From Terana coerulea (Eukaryota; Basidiomycota; Agaricomycetes; Polyporales; Phanerochaetaceae): a DNA stretch of 64,000 bases. How positions within the stretch are numbered: the stretch's first letter is position 1; the number at the start of each line of letters is the position of its first letter. Location of the stretch: contig JAKOGH010001043.1 of assembly GCA_024811115.1 (NCBI GenBank), positions 496,001 through 560,000 on the forward strand, written 5' to 3'. Below, piece by piece: positions 25,159-36,758 of this stretch. The position numbers were made by a program, and so were the translations under genes. The notes under the pieces were generated by a model. It was not told the DNA's origin. It did not search any database and was given only the letters and a program-made list of their open reading frames with translations.

Positions 25159-26174
25159 ATGGCTCCGCCGGCCATTAAGAAGGTCGACCTGACCCCAAGA
25201 CGGCATCATGGGTACTCTGTCATCCTATTTATTTTCGGTACACTCTTCCCCCCGCTAGGTCAGTTTTGCGTGGATACTCCAGTGCGGTATGAGCGATCTC
25301 ACACTTGGTATGTACAGCTGTCGCTGCTAGGTTCGGTGTGGGAAGCGACTTTTGGTTGAATCTCTTTCTGACGATCTGTGGGTACATCCCAGGTGAGCTG
25401 GCACTGTTTACGATGTATTAGAGGTGTGCTGATGTACTTTCAGGACACGTCCATAACTTCTACATACAGGTATACCCTGAATCTAAGCTGATGTGGACCA
25501 AGATGAACTCACAATATGGCACGTTATAGAATATCCGCAACAACAAGACCCATCAGCGCACACCTAAATGGATTCAGAAGTACGGGCTCGTCGATACCTC
25601 CGAGATCAAGCGCAAAGAGCGCAAGTCACAGTGGGCCGGTCGCTACTCTGAGCGCAACCCGCACTCGGCACTGCGCGACCAGCCTCTGGAAGATGGACAA
25701 GAGGGCGGTTCCAGCATCGATCTGTCCGAGGAGAACGAGGGCCGCCAGCGCAACGGGGAATACTGGAACCCCAACGAGGAGCAGTACTACGGCCAGAACG
25801 GCGACAGGTCATCTGCGAGCCTGCGCACCAACGGCTCCGGGGGCGGTCGCTGGCATTACCCCGCCAACTTCGAGGACGCGATGCCCGAGCCGAGCCGCAA
25901 GAAGTCGAAGAAGAAGAAGGACAAGAAGGACAGGTGGGCGCGGACGGAGGATGCGTACTCTATCCCGGAGGGTGACTCGTCAACGCGAAGGAAGAAGTCG
26001 AAGAAGCGACGGTCAACTGTCGACGCGGACTCGTATTCACGCCGGAGCGGTTCGACGGACTTCCCAGAGGATGCTGAAGGCGGACTGTATGGCAATTCGT
26101 CTGGACGGGGCAATGCACCTGCAGAGACGAACAGGAGGGGCGACGAGGACAATATCTTCTCTCATGAGTTCTGA
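25159..26174 (+). CDS. Pmp3/UPF0057 family membrane protein with long basic C-terminal tail
   Basis: The N-terminal ~75 residues are a Pmp3/RCI2-type proteolipid with two helices: YSVILFIFGTLFPPLAVAAR, then DFWLNLFLTICGYIPGHVHNFYI. In yeast, the ~55-residue Pmp3 modulates plasma-membrane potential and cation sensitivity. Here about 200 more residues follow: a hydrophilic tail with lysine blocks (RKKSKKKKDKKDR, RRKKSKKRRS) and an acidic end DEDNIFSHEF. Exons: 25159-25258, 25318-25392, 25444-25469 (26 nt) and 25530-26174, all in frame. The tail could bind acidic lipids or proteins, by inference. Extended Pmp3 proteins are known from filamentous fungi, but I do not know how widespread this particular tail is. 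Confidence 0.88.
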
Positions 26175-27105
26175 TGCTTTCCCAAGCGATACCAGTCGGA
26201 ATGTATTATATCGCAAGTTATCTATTTTGCCTATATTCCCCTACCTCCGCTGTACTAATCCTATGATGACCTTTACTATGTCGATTCTCGCCAATGTCGT
26301 TAGAACTGAGTACTGAGAGGGTACTCGGGCATGATCGTAAGTTCATAGACTGGAGTAAGAAAATCAGATAGCGTTCCTTACCGTGCTTTAGCCAGCTTTA
26401 TGATCCATTCAGTAGGTGGGTAAGCTTTGATGAATGGCGAGTTGACTGGAAGGCGGCTGCCTGTCTTCTCGCTCGTGCGTGGGCTCTCATGCGACCTCTG
26501 ACGGCACGAGGCTTTTGACGAACCCTGTAAACCATGCTCGCAGCACGATATGTACACTCATTGCACTTGTCCTCGTTCTCGCACATCTCTTAGACCTCGA
26601 CGCCCCTCGACGCCGTCTAGCAGAAATCAGCGAAACGCGATCGGTATAGCCTCGATTGAGCTGGAGTACATCGAGTTCTCCGCGACGCTTGCGGAACTCT
26701 ATACATTGCACATCCCTCACCGTGGGCTGCTCAGCAACCCAAACCTCCTTCCACGTTCTGCTGAGGGCCGATATTCTTTCCTGTTAGTCTTGAGCTGGGT
26801 CTTCAGATAACAGGAGCTGGAGAGTCGGAGAGACGCGATTGAATTCTAGGTGTGTGGTATGACTGTGCATCTCGCTTAGTGCTCTCAACGAGACGAACAA
26901 CAGCCATCTTTAGCACGGTTCCCATACGGGGGCTCGAAAGTATCTTGTAACGCGAAAGGAGAAAGCGTAGTCGCGTGAGCACTCGTCTTGTACTCACTCA
27001 GGTGTGCATATAGCCAGCCAGTGGTTCAGTCATGCAAGCATGCTCTTGCAATACTCATACCTTTTTGTTTGTCAAGCTCACTGACAGTGGCTACTGTTTG
27101 ACACC
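26175..27105. other. Intergenic region
   Basis: About 930 bases between two plus-strand genes. Only short, unconvincing frames on both strands; no RNA gene recognised. Confidence 0.4.
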
Positions 27106-29888
27106 ATGCCTCGTCCGCGAATCAGATGTCGTGTGCGTCAACCTCGGGTTGTCTTGATTTACATGTGCACTCATTGCTATCTAATTACATTTTCTAGTGG
27201 TACGAAGGCGACGGTTCACCCGTACAGAGGGGTCAAGCAACAGGGTGTTGGAGACTACAAACTGGCAATTGCCAGTTTGTGCACCCAGGCGATCCTGGGT
27301 GGGACTCAGCACTCCCGCCTCATCCAAGAAACGAACGCTCCGAGTACCCTCCTCCTCCTCCTCATGCTCCTGGCTCCTATTTCTACAACAATGAGAGACG
27401 AGACAAAGGAAGCTTCACTGAGCCCTCGACTAGAGATAGTGGTTGGGGCAGACAGCCACGTGACGACGGTGAGCGTAGAGGCGACCGCCGGGAGAGCAGG
27501 AACGAATCCAAGTCGTCTGGACGGGGCCAATTCGGCGGTGAATGGGCTGGCTGGGGCGGAAGCACTAACAACACCACTGACCAGCGAAAGACAAGCAACA
27601 GTACGCGGGGCAACGGCGAATCCACATTCGAGCCGTGGGGAAAAAAGACGACCCATGGAAAGGTGCACCCGCCGCGGCTACTGATAGTGGAAGCTGGGGC
27701 GACATCATCAGCAGCGATGGTTGGGGTGGCGGTTGGGGCATGAGCACGGACACGGGCAGCGGTGGCTGGGGCGATACCAGTGGGAATACCCGGGCCGATG
27801 GTGGGAATGCAGGCGACGGCGATGGCGACTCGAAGAGGACCGGGGAGGGCGCTGGCGCTGCGACGACTGAGAACCAAGCTACGGCGAACCCGCCGCCTAG
27901 TGCGCACGGGTCCGGCAGTGCGTGGTCCTCGAGCGACGCGAACGCCCAGCCGAACACCGGGTCCGTCAGCACCAGCACCTGGGGGACGCGGCCCCGCCAG
28001 AAAGCGCGCGCCGCCCGTCGATGAACGAGAGCGGGAAGCGGCCGCGCGAACCCTCCCCGTTTGGCGCGTCGAGCACCTTCACCGGCAGGCGAGCCAGCGC
28101 CGTGTGGCCTGCTCCAGAGCCCGAGCGGGACCAGACGCGCCGTGCGTCGACCGGCCATGGCGGATCACGGCATGAAGAGAGAGGTCGCTCGCCCGCGCCG
28201 CGCGATACTGCCGCCACCGCAACCTGGGGCAGCGCTGCTAACGACGACGCGAACACCTGGTTTATGGCTGACTCGGAGAAGTATACCAAGGATACGCGAG
28301 GAGCAGAGGCACAGTCACCCTCGAACTCAACGGTGCGCGGTCATGTGCGCAAGGATGTCGAGGCCGACTCCCGGTCCTCTCACAAGGGCCGGAAGAGTAG
28401 GTCAACATCAAAGGACTCCGCAATAGTTGAAGGAGGACGTACGGGCACGACCAAGTGAGTATATCCCACACGCTGCAATAGCGAGGTTCCAACTTACTAC
28501 TGTGATCAGGGCACTCTTGAAAGCTATCGGTGCATATCAGGAATACCAAGCCGCGAAGGAGGCGTTGTCTCAAACCAACCAACTCGCAAAGTCTTCTCGC
28601 CACCTGCAGGTTGGGGCTCGAGGCTCGGAGGTATTGCAACAGAAGCGCAAGGAGGCCGAAGTCGCCTGGAAAGGTGCCCAGGAACGGATGGAGCACGCCA
28701 AGGCTGTGCTCGCGCGCACCGGCTTGTTTTCGTCGACGAAGGCTGAAGTGGCAGCGACAAATGCTGAGCCTGTATGCGATGAGGAGACTGTGCAGAGTCT
28801 CCTACAATATGAGAAGGAGGTGAAGGTGTGGTTGGATGAAATTCGGCCTGCCGTCGAAGCTTTACGAGCCTCGGGACCGTCGCGGCAAGCAGCTATGGTC
28901 ACGGATACACCTACCAACACGGATGTTGTCATGGACGAAGAATCCTCAGAGGCCCAAGAGCGCCATTCGCGCAAGTACCCATCGTGCATGCAAGATGCTT
29001 TTGCGCGGCTGGATTCGCTCAACGAGACGCTTACGGCGCTCGAGGAGAACCAGGAGCATCTGCGCGACAAGGCGAGGGACGCGTTGGCTCACGTCGAGGA
29101 GTTCGTCCCGTCAACGCACAGCGGAACCGTCGAGAATGGTCATGGTGACGACATTCCGCAGACCTGGTTTCAGAAGCAGGAGGACCAATTGGCGAATATC
29201 ACGACCGAAACTGAGAAGATTAAATCTTCTCTGGACGGTGCAAAGCTTACTCGGTACAAGACATCTATGGAAGTGCAGGGGCTGCGCGTGGAGAACGAGA
29301 ACCTCAAACTGAAGGTGATGGAGGTGCGTACATATGCTGTTCATCCCGTCCGTGCTTTAGTATCTCACAAAACTTTCTACCACTTAGCTCGAATCCTCTA
29401 ACTTTGAAATCCGCCAGGAGCAGAGCCAGGCTCTACGTGACATCGACGTTCTCAAAAAGCAAATGGCACAACTACTCGCCACCAAGGCATCCGCTCCTGC
29501 CCCGTCCGTTCCAACACCACCGCCCCCGCGGGAACCCTCTTCGCCACCCGTCGCCAGCGAAGCTCTCGTCGCGCTGCTCCTGCCCCAACTGCGGGAGATG
29601 TCCCGCGAGGACATCGCGGACGCGATGCACGGCATGAAGAACGGCATCGAGCAGGCCCTGCAGCAGCAGCACGCGCTCGTGTGCGACGCCGTCTGGGGAC
29701 ACCTGCACCCCGTCCTGGAGCTCGTCGCGGCGATCTACAAACAGGTCGGGCTTGTGGAGGCCGGCGGCGAGGACGGCACAGATGCAGGCGGCGATGTCGT
29801 TCAGGACGTACTTACTGAGGGTCCTTTGGGGGCATTGATAGCGCAAGGACCGGCGGCGAGCTCGTCGGCGCAGACGTTGGCAAACTAA
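27106..29888 (+). CDS. W/G-rich and coiled-coil protein with an atypical CCCH-like start, function unknown
   Basis: A first exon of 27 nt (27106-27132, MPRPRIRCR) joins to WYEGDGSP...GCWRLQTGNCQFVHPGDPGW, which resembles the end of a CCCH zinc finger although the cysteine spacing is not canonical. A long disordered part rich in Gly, Trp, Ser and Arg follows (GGWGDTSGN, SRHEERGRSPAP). Then come a coiled-coil half (QKRKEAEVAWKGAQERMEHAK, VENENLKLKVME) and a helical C-terminus (ALVALLLPQLREMSREDIADAM). Exons: 27106-27132, 27198-28454, 28510-29323 and 29388-29888. Two one-base deficits in homopolymers (A6 at 27641-27646, G5 at 27981-27985) interrupt the second exon; restoring one base at each gives continuous frame. 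An RNA-binding or chromatin role is a guess. Confidence 0.65.
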
Positions 29889-30885
29889 ACGCGACAGTGA
29901 CTCGGATGTGTCAATTTCATTCATTTCTTGGACTATCATGGATCTCTCGCAATGTTTCTGTTTTATTCTCACGTAATTTCGACAGTGAAGCAAAGTATCT
30001 CTGCAATGTACATCTATCCTGAGTCTCAGCCACGGTCCACAATGCATATATATTCTTGTCCCCCTTTTTAGTTTGGGTCTGCCCTGAGCCCCCGCGTCAA
30101 CCTATCATTCTGTTTTCGTGTTGAGCGGGCGCCTACCTTGTTGTACTCTACCATCTCTACTACTTGCATATATGCGCTCTCACATCTCTGCCAGGAAATA
30201 CCTTTGAACACGCAGGCTTTGCAGAGGCTTGAGTCGTGCAGCCACCCACGTTTGTGACTACTGGCGTTATGACCTGATTGCCTAGATTTGAAGGCACCAA
30301 CGAACGCTGAAATCCATATGACGACCAGCTGGCGGTCCGCTCAACGTGTGGTGACCCTGCGGCCGTAGTTGTCTGTGGTCTAGGCGAACACGAGAACGTT
30401 TGTCTATCGGACCCTTCACCTTCTAAACTTCGCCTGAACATGCACGCCGCCATCTCCCACCGCCGTTCGCGACATCGAATGCGCTTGATTGGTGCCATTC
30501 ATCCCACGGCGGACCCTCAGGTGCGCATGCCCCACTTCTCTTCTTGCGAATCCTCCCCCTCCTCTCATCACGGACCACCTCACGTGTACGGTACTCTATG
30601 CTCCTCTGCGCGATGGCCTCTGCCGTCATCCTTCTTGATTATGGGGCGCGTAGAGGCGCACCGCATCCCGCGGCACTTCCGCCTCGTATGGTGCCAATAG
30701 GCGGACGAACGTGCACCGAGCTCGCAAAGCGTTTGGCTGGTGGGAATGCCTTCTGTCATGCACCATGAGCCGCGGTTGCATACGCACCCCTGGCATATAT
30801 TGCCCATCATATTCTCCTCGTTCATATAAGTACTGAGCAAGATTGAGGGACGAATGGAGCCTATCTCATCGCGAGGATTCGTAAA
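29889..30885. other. Intergenic region upstream of PhoD-type phosphatase
   Basis: About 1 kb, likely holding the upstream terminator and the phosphatase promoter. No convincing gene. I looked for phosphate-response GCACGTGSG-type sites: a CACGTG occurs near 30582 (ctcacgtgta) but does not match the full site. Confidence 0.4.
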
Positions 30886-33800
30886 ATGCTCGCACGGCTT
30901 TTTGTAGCTGCTGCCCTCGCCGCGTCAGCGGAGGCCACGGAACTACTTGACAGAAACTGGGCGTACCGCTCGCCCTTCAAAGGAATTGACGACGTAAGCA
31001 AAATTCTGCGCTACCCTTTGAAATGCCGGAGCTTAGATGGTTGCGTGTAGTTTGCCCTCAACACTCGAGCGATACAAGCTCGTCACATTGAACATGTGAA
31101 GAGGCAGACGATCGGTGCGACTGGCTTCGATGACGAGCACTACCCTACATTCTACGGTAGTGACTTCAGCAATGTGAGCACGATTTGCTTTTATCGGCGG
31201 CGCATTATTGAACGTGTGCCTCAGACCCCTTTCCTTTGGAATGGTGGTATCAACTTCACTCATGCCGGTAAGTGTCGCCACCAAGACGTGTAATATCTAA
31301 GCTTGACTCAGCTCTTCCGTCACAGTCGCCAGTGTACGTCGCATCCACTTAAAGCCTCAGCTGCGGATGTCTTACCCTCTTTGCTCCAGGGTGATCCATT
31401 CGACGATTCCGTCCTTCTCTGGACGCGCGCAGTTCCCTTGGCGCCAGGCCCCGACCAGAGCGTCCCGGTCTGCGTCTCCTTCAAAATCTTCGACAACTCG
31501 AAGCTCACGGGCAAGGCCATCGACTCCGGCGAGGCCTTCACATCGTACGACGTTGACTTCACCGTCAAGGTGGAGGCACAGCACCTCAAGGCGGACACCA
31601 AGTACTGGTACCAATTCGCTGATTGCACAAACTCGAACATTACCAGTCCCATTGGTGCAACCAGGACGCTGTCTGCTCCAAACAGTAAGAACGCAAGCAT
31701 ACGAATGATTTTTACCTGCTAAAATGCTTACTTTTAGCTCCTGCGAATCAGGTGAACGGCGGGAAGCCGCTGACGCTCGCTGTCTTCAGTTGCTCGCAGT
31801 TCCAGAACGGTACATTCTAACCTTTATAGAGCGAGACTTGACCCGCTTACATGGGACTCGTTCCAGGATGGTTCAACGCGTACGGTGTTGCTGCACACAA
31901 CACCAGCGCTGACGTCTTTGTACACCTTGGAGACTACGTGAGTATGATCAACATAGTTGGCTATATGCGCTAAATTTCGCTCGGGGGACAGATTTACGAG
32001 TCGCTGGGCAGTGGGTAAGACTCTACGGTATACAGCATTTCGATAGCCACGGCTCACCTGCTTGCTAGAGCAAAGATCGGCCGTCAAGTCCTTGGACGCG
32101 AACTTGCGACTGTCTTCGACTACCGTCAGCGTCTCGGCCAATACCGCACCGACCAAGGCCTCATCGACGCGCACCTTGCCGGCCCATGGATTACTGTCTG
32201 GTACGTTTACCCTAGTTTCATAACTCCGGCCTATCCTCATTTTATAACAGGGACGACCATGAGGTCGCAGACCAGTCGTGGAAGGCGGGCACCGCGAACA
32301 GCAATGACACGACCGTCGGCTGCAAGTTCTCGGCCTCGGGCGCATGCTTCACGGACCGCAAGCTCGCGGGGCGTGCGTGCGTACCACGAGTGGATGCCGA
32401 TCCGCCAGGTCGACGTGAGCGACAAGCTGCGCATCTGGCGTAACTTCCAGATTGGCAAGCTGCTTGTGAGTAAATGCATTACTCCGATCCTTTACCATGG
32501 GCTGAACCACGGCTTTAGGATTTGACAATGCTGGACACTCCGTATGTTCTGTTGTTCCTTCCTTCCTGAATGCGATTGATCCTGATCAAATGCTTGCAGG
32601 CCAATACGACCGTGATATCACTGATGTAGGTCTTGCCATAATGGCGGTTTTCTCTAATGAGCTGACTTTTTATAATAGCTTTACTACAACACCGGTACGT
32701 CCCTTTGTGCTGATGCTAGGTGCAGAATCTCATTATGAACGAACGCCCTCGTTGTAGAATGTGAGTATTGCTGGTCATGAGTTGTCATGACAGAACTAAA
32801 ACGGACTAGATATCAACTCTATCGCCAACGAGCCCACTCGTTCGCTCATGGGCCCAGAGCAAGAGCAGTGTAAGCCTACATATATCACAGAAGACTTCTT
32901 CGCTGACTTTGCTGCATCAGGGTTCTATGACACCCTTTCCCAGTCAAAAGATCGTGGTGCTACCTGGCGTATTGTTGGGTGAGTGTCCTTTCTTTGGACC
33001 CTTTGTCTGCCCGACTAACGCTGCTGCAGGCAACAAATCGTGTTCACTCAGTTGGACGAGGAGGGAGCCTGTGAGTACTCCGCATATACCAATGAACTAG
33101 TCACTAATCACCACGTGCGTTTGCAGTCGACGTCGTAAGTCCCTCCTGAATGCGAGGGCATCCACATTGGACTGAGGAAAAATGAGGATGCCTGGGATGG
33201 ATACCGTGCGAACAGGAACCGCGTTCTGGACCACCTGCACAACAATTCCATTAGCAACACCATCATCCTCTCCGGGGACAGTCACGCAAACTGGGTGTCT
33301 GATCTTGCTCGTAAGTTTTCGGAGCAAGTCCCTAGATTGCTAATGCTGACAAGCTACTGCTCCAGACCCGAACGATACGTCGTGAGTGAAATCACTCATT
33401 ACCATCGTTCTCCTTCCCGATACTTATGTATGGTCTAGCTACGACCCTGTATCCGGCAAGGGCAGTCTCGCTGTTGAGTTCGCTGGTGTACGTCCTTATG
33501 TTGTCTTTGTGCTACTTCTCACACTTATATGTTCCTGCTGTATAGACCGCAGGTACATGCTCCTCGTGACCAGTTTTGGTGACATAATACTGAGCTCGTT
33601 ACAGTGACTTCTGGTTCTCCTTTCGGCAATGGCGTTTCGCCTGATAACGCGGACAAGGTCTCAACCGTGATTGTCGCGGACCCCTTGAACAGGGACCTAC
33701 AATGGAGCGAGGGTTCTTTCCGCGGCTTTTTCACCCTTACCATCGACCCCAACAAGGTCAACGCGACCTATTGGGCGATGAGAAACACCAGTATGTCTGC

Positions 33801-34050
33801 TCCGCGCTGCCCGTGCCAAGACTACGGCTGATCAGGTCTCTACACTAGGCTTCGCTAACCTTGACGCTTTCCCGAGCGCACAATTCATTGTTGAGAAGAG
33901 TAAGTGCGATGTTCAGTTATCCGGACATCATATCCTGATAGTGTCTGTGCAGATACGAACAAGTTGACTCGCCCCGTCGCCGGTGGGAAGGTGCTGGCTG
34001 GAGTCCTCAAGGCAAACGCTACCACCAATGCCACAGCCACTGCCCAGTGA
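30886..34050 (+). CDS. Secreted PhoD-type alkaline phosphatase/phosphodiesterase, about 25 exons
   Basis: Metallophosphatase of the PhoD family, probably exported: the N-terminus MLARLFVAAALAASAEATEL is a signal peptide. Conserved blocks: ASGDPFDDSVLLWTR, FSCSQFQNGWFNAY, DVFVHLGDYIYE (metal ligands), ITVWDDHEVADQSW, RSLMGPEQEQWFYDTL, WRIVGQQIVF and ILSGDSHANWVSDL. I can thread 25 exons, including internal ones of 8 nt (31326-31333), 23, 23, 26, 16, 3 (32758-32760), 8 (33127-33134), 16 and 7 nt (33546-33552), each flanked by 49-63-nt GT-AG introns. Two one-base surpluses (G4 at 32368-32371, and near 32540) break the direct frame and look like indels. Organic-phosphate scavenging outside the cell is the likely role. 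The family call is firm; the exon map needs transcripts. Confidence 0.88.
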
Positions 34051-34322
34051 AAGGGTGTAGCGACCTGTCACGAGTTGCCTTCCCAATGCACCGCCGCTGC
34101 CAGCTGCCATCTGTCGCTGCCAGTATGCGTGTAGTCTCGAGCTAGAAATACAGCAAGTACACACATGTATTATCGAGTACAAGCCCATCAAGAAACGAAC
34201 AACGTCTATGATTACAACTGTCCACGGCTGTCTAATAATAATGGTCCGACATCATGGCAGGATGTCATCCAATGTCATGCACCGAAACACAGGTACTGTA
34301 AGCACAAGCGGGTCCTCGAGAC

Positions 34323-36189
34323 TCACATTGTCCGACCAGAAGCCGCCGACATCACCAGCTGCTTCCACTGCTCCGGGCTCGTCATCGCGGTGTTCGACCG
34401 CGGCGGCGTGCGCCCCAGCGCGCCCGCCAGATGCTCCGCGTTGCGCGACGAGACCGCGTCCGCCGTGTTCGCGCGCACCGGCGCCCCGTAGCCGCCGTCC
34501 CGCGAGGAGTAGCGCGCATGCGAGACGGTCCCGAACCGCTGCACCTCCGCGGTGGCGACCATGGGGTACGCGCCCGGCGCGATGGGCGCGATTGGGGGCT
34601 GGTGCATGCGCGGGCTCGCGCTGTACGAGCGGTAGACGGGGTCGCTCGGTCGGCGAAGGTGTGCCGCAGGCGGCGGTACGTCGTATGCGAGGTGCATGCT
34701 CGGCGCGACGGAGTGCACGGAGCGCACGGACTGCGGCGTCGCGGTGTGCGTGCGCAGTGCGATGCCGGCGGACCACACCGGGCCCCGCTCGTGCGACGCG
34801 CGCAGGTCCTCCGAGGCAGGCGCGGCCTCCGGGTCGAGCGGGTCGGTCGAGTAGATGGACGTCGGCGAGTCGCTGCGCGCGGGCGCGTACGCGAGCGTGC
34901 CCGGCGCGGAGCGCGGGTTGGCGGGCAGCGGCGGGTACGCCTCCGTGCCGCCGTACGGCGAGGTGTACGTCTGCGCGGAGCTGAACGTCAGCGACGAGAT
35001 CATGCTGTCTGGCGTGCGGTGGCGGGGCAGCGGATCGGCGAAGGGGTTTGGCAGGGGGAGCGGTTGCGGGGGCAACCCACGGGCGCTCCGCTGCCTGCGA
35101 GCCTGTGCGCCCTGTGAGAACGACGTCTGTGACCTGGATAGTTGGCGCATCGGTGGCGCGCCCTCTGCCATCATGGTCGCTCCGTAACCACCGTCGCTCC
35201 GGACTGTCCGAGGAGTTTGAGGATATGGTGTTGCGGAGGACGTGGGCGTCGTGTTCACGACAAAGTAAGTCATATTTGGTCGCGCGATGGTGCCGAATGA
35301 AGAGGTGCTGTCGATGCTATGTGTGGTGTCCTTGCGCAAAAGCTCGGTGTGCGAGTCCGACAGAAGCCAGAGAGCTCCTTACGCCAGTCTCGGCCTCGTC
35401 CAGAAGGAGGTTGGGTGTGATTTTGGGTAGTGGTCGGGGTACTCGGCTCATGATCAGGAGCACTATCATGTAACCAAGGACTATAGGACGTTGCTTAGTG
35501 GTTAGTTTATCAAATCCATTCCATCGGTCCGCTTACGTACATAGTCCGGGTATAGCCCAAGAACCAATGACAACGCCGAGGTCGACCTCCTTGCACGTTA
35601 CAGCGTCTAAGGATAGATACCATGAATAAGGGGGAAAACAGGGCTGCCGGAGCTGAACACTCACTGAATGGGGCGCAGGAGAATTTTGCGTTGAAGAGTG
35701 TGAAAAAAGCGCGATGGCTGAGGTAGAATTGAGATGCTGCTCAGACGTATAAGAATATTATCTGCTCACCGCTATGAATGAGTAGAAGAAATAGAACACG
35801 GGCAAAGTCCAGCCAGACTCTCAGCACGACTACAATCCTACATAAATGTCAGGTCAGTCAGTCTATAATTCGAATAATGGTTAATGCTCACATGAGGTAT
35901 AACAGTAGCGCAGTGAAGGCATTCACTGCGATCATGGCCAGCAAGATAGCACCTGTGAATTATTTTAATTCGTTGGAAATTTCGGATTGCAAAGCGACGC
36001 ACGCTGAGTGTGTGTGAAGAAGTGCCACTCCTTCGCCATGTAAACAGAGAGAACTATTGCCCATGCCAGGCCCGTAAGAGCAATGAAGGCTGTGGGGTCG
36101 AGTAAGTCACTGACCGAGTGGTAGTAAATCTTGGTCAACTCACCAAAGATTGCCTTCCTGACCTTGTAAAAGATTGACCACCACTCCAT
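34323..36189 (-). CDS. Tetraspan membrane protein, subtype A (copy 1), long Ser/Pro-rich tail
   Basis: Four hydrophobic segments in small exons, then a ~340-residue hydrophilic tail. Start MEWWSIFYKVRKAIF at 36189 (exon 36144-36189), then ALTGLAWAIVLSVYMAKEW (exon 36003-36089), ILLAMIAVNAFTALLLYLM, VVVLRVWLDFARVLFLL, FFTLFNAKFSCAPF and GSWAIPGLFLGYMIVLLIM. The tail is rich in Ser, Pro, Ala and Tyr, and ends AASGRTM at 34323. The closest relative in this window is the gene at 49731-50806: both begin M-E-x3-I-F-x-K-x-R and share R-V-W-L-D-x-A-R at the same exon position. The topology recalls fungal MARVEL-type or SUR7/eisosome-like proteins, so a plasma-membrane location is likely; no function can be stated. 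It is divergent from Hv1. Confidence 0.68.
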
Positions 36190-36758
36190 GATTTATAAAC
36201 GAGGAACTGAAAGGTCAGAAAGTTCAAGCTACCAAGGAGCGTGATGGTGAAAAACGAATGAAAAGCAAGGCCCCTCCAGGGAACCGAGAGAGAGAAGTCC
36301 GAAGTAAGGGGGTCGGGACTGACTCAGTCAGAGCCCTGGTAGAACGAAGGCGAGCCGGGGGATCACATACGGGTCGTCCATCCTTATAAGAAGATGAACA
36401 CGTTGAGGACAAATCATGGCTTGACATTGTGCATCAGTCTTCTCCTGGTGACATCGGCGTACTGTTGGGTCTAAACTCAGCATGGGCCGGGTGGGAGAAC
36501 AAGGCAAATAGGTGGGAATCTGGACACGCCTGAGTCGCTCTGCAAACTTTATCAACCCAGCACTGGGATGTCCACGAAAGAACCAGTCACGACCCGACCT
36601 CGACGACCGGCGATGCTGCGAACGACTTCACTTGCTCAAATAGGCAGGAATGGCAACGAGCGTGACTGTCACGGATGTGACTGGTGTAGCCCGCCTATGA
36701 CGGAACGGCTCTGTGACATGGACGAAAGGCACCAACTGTCTGTTGAACGTCGACGCCC
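36190..36758. promoter_or_regulatory. Divergent promoter region, tetraspan A1 / Hv1
   Basis: 569 bases between opposed start codons at 36189 (minus) and 36759 (plus); both promoters must be here. No specific element recognised. Confidence 0.4.
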
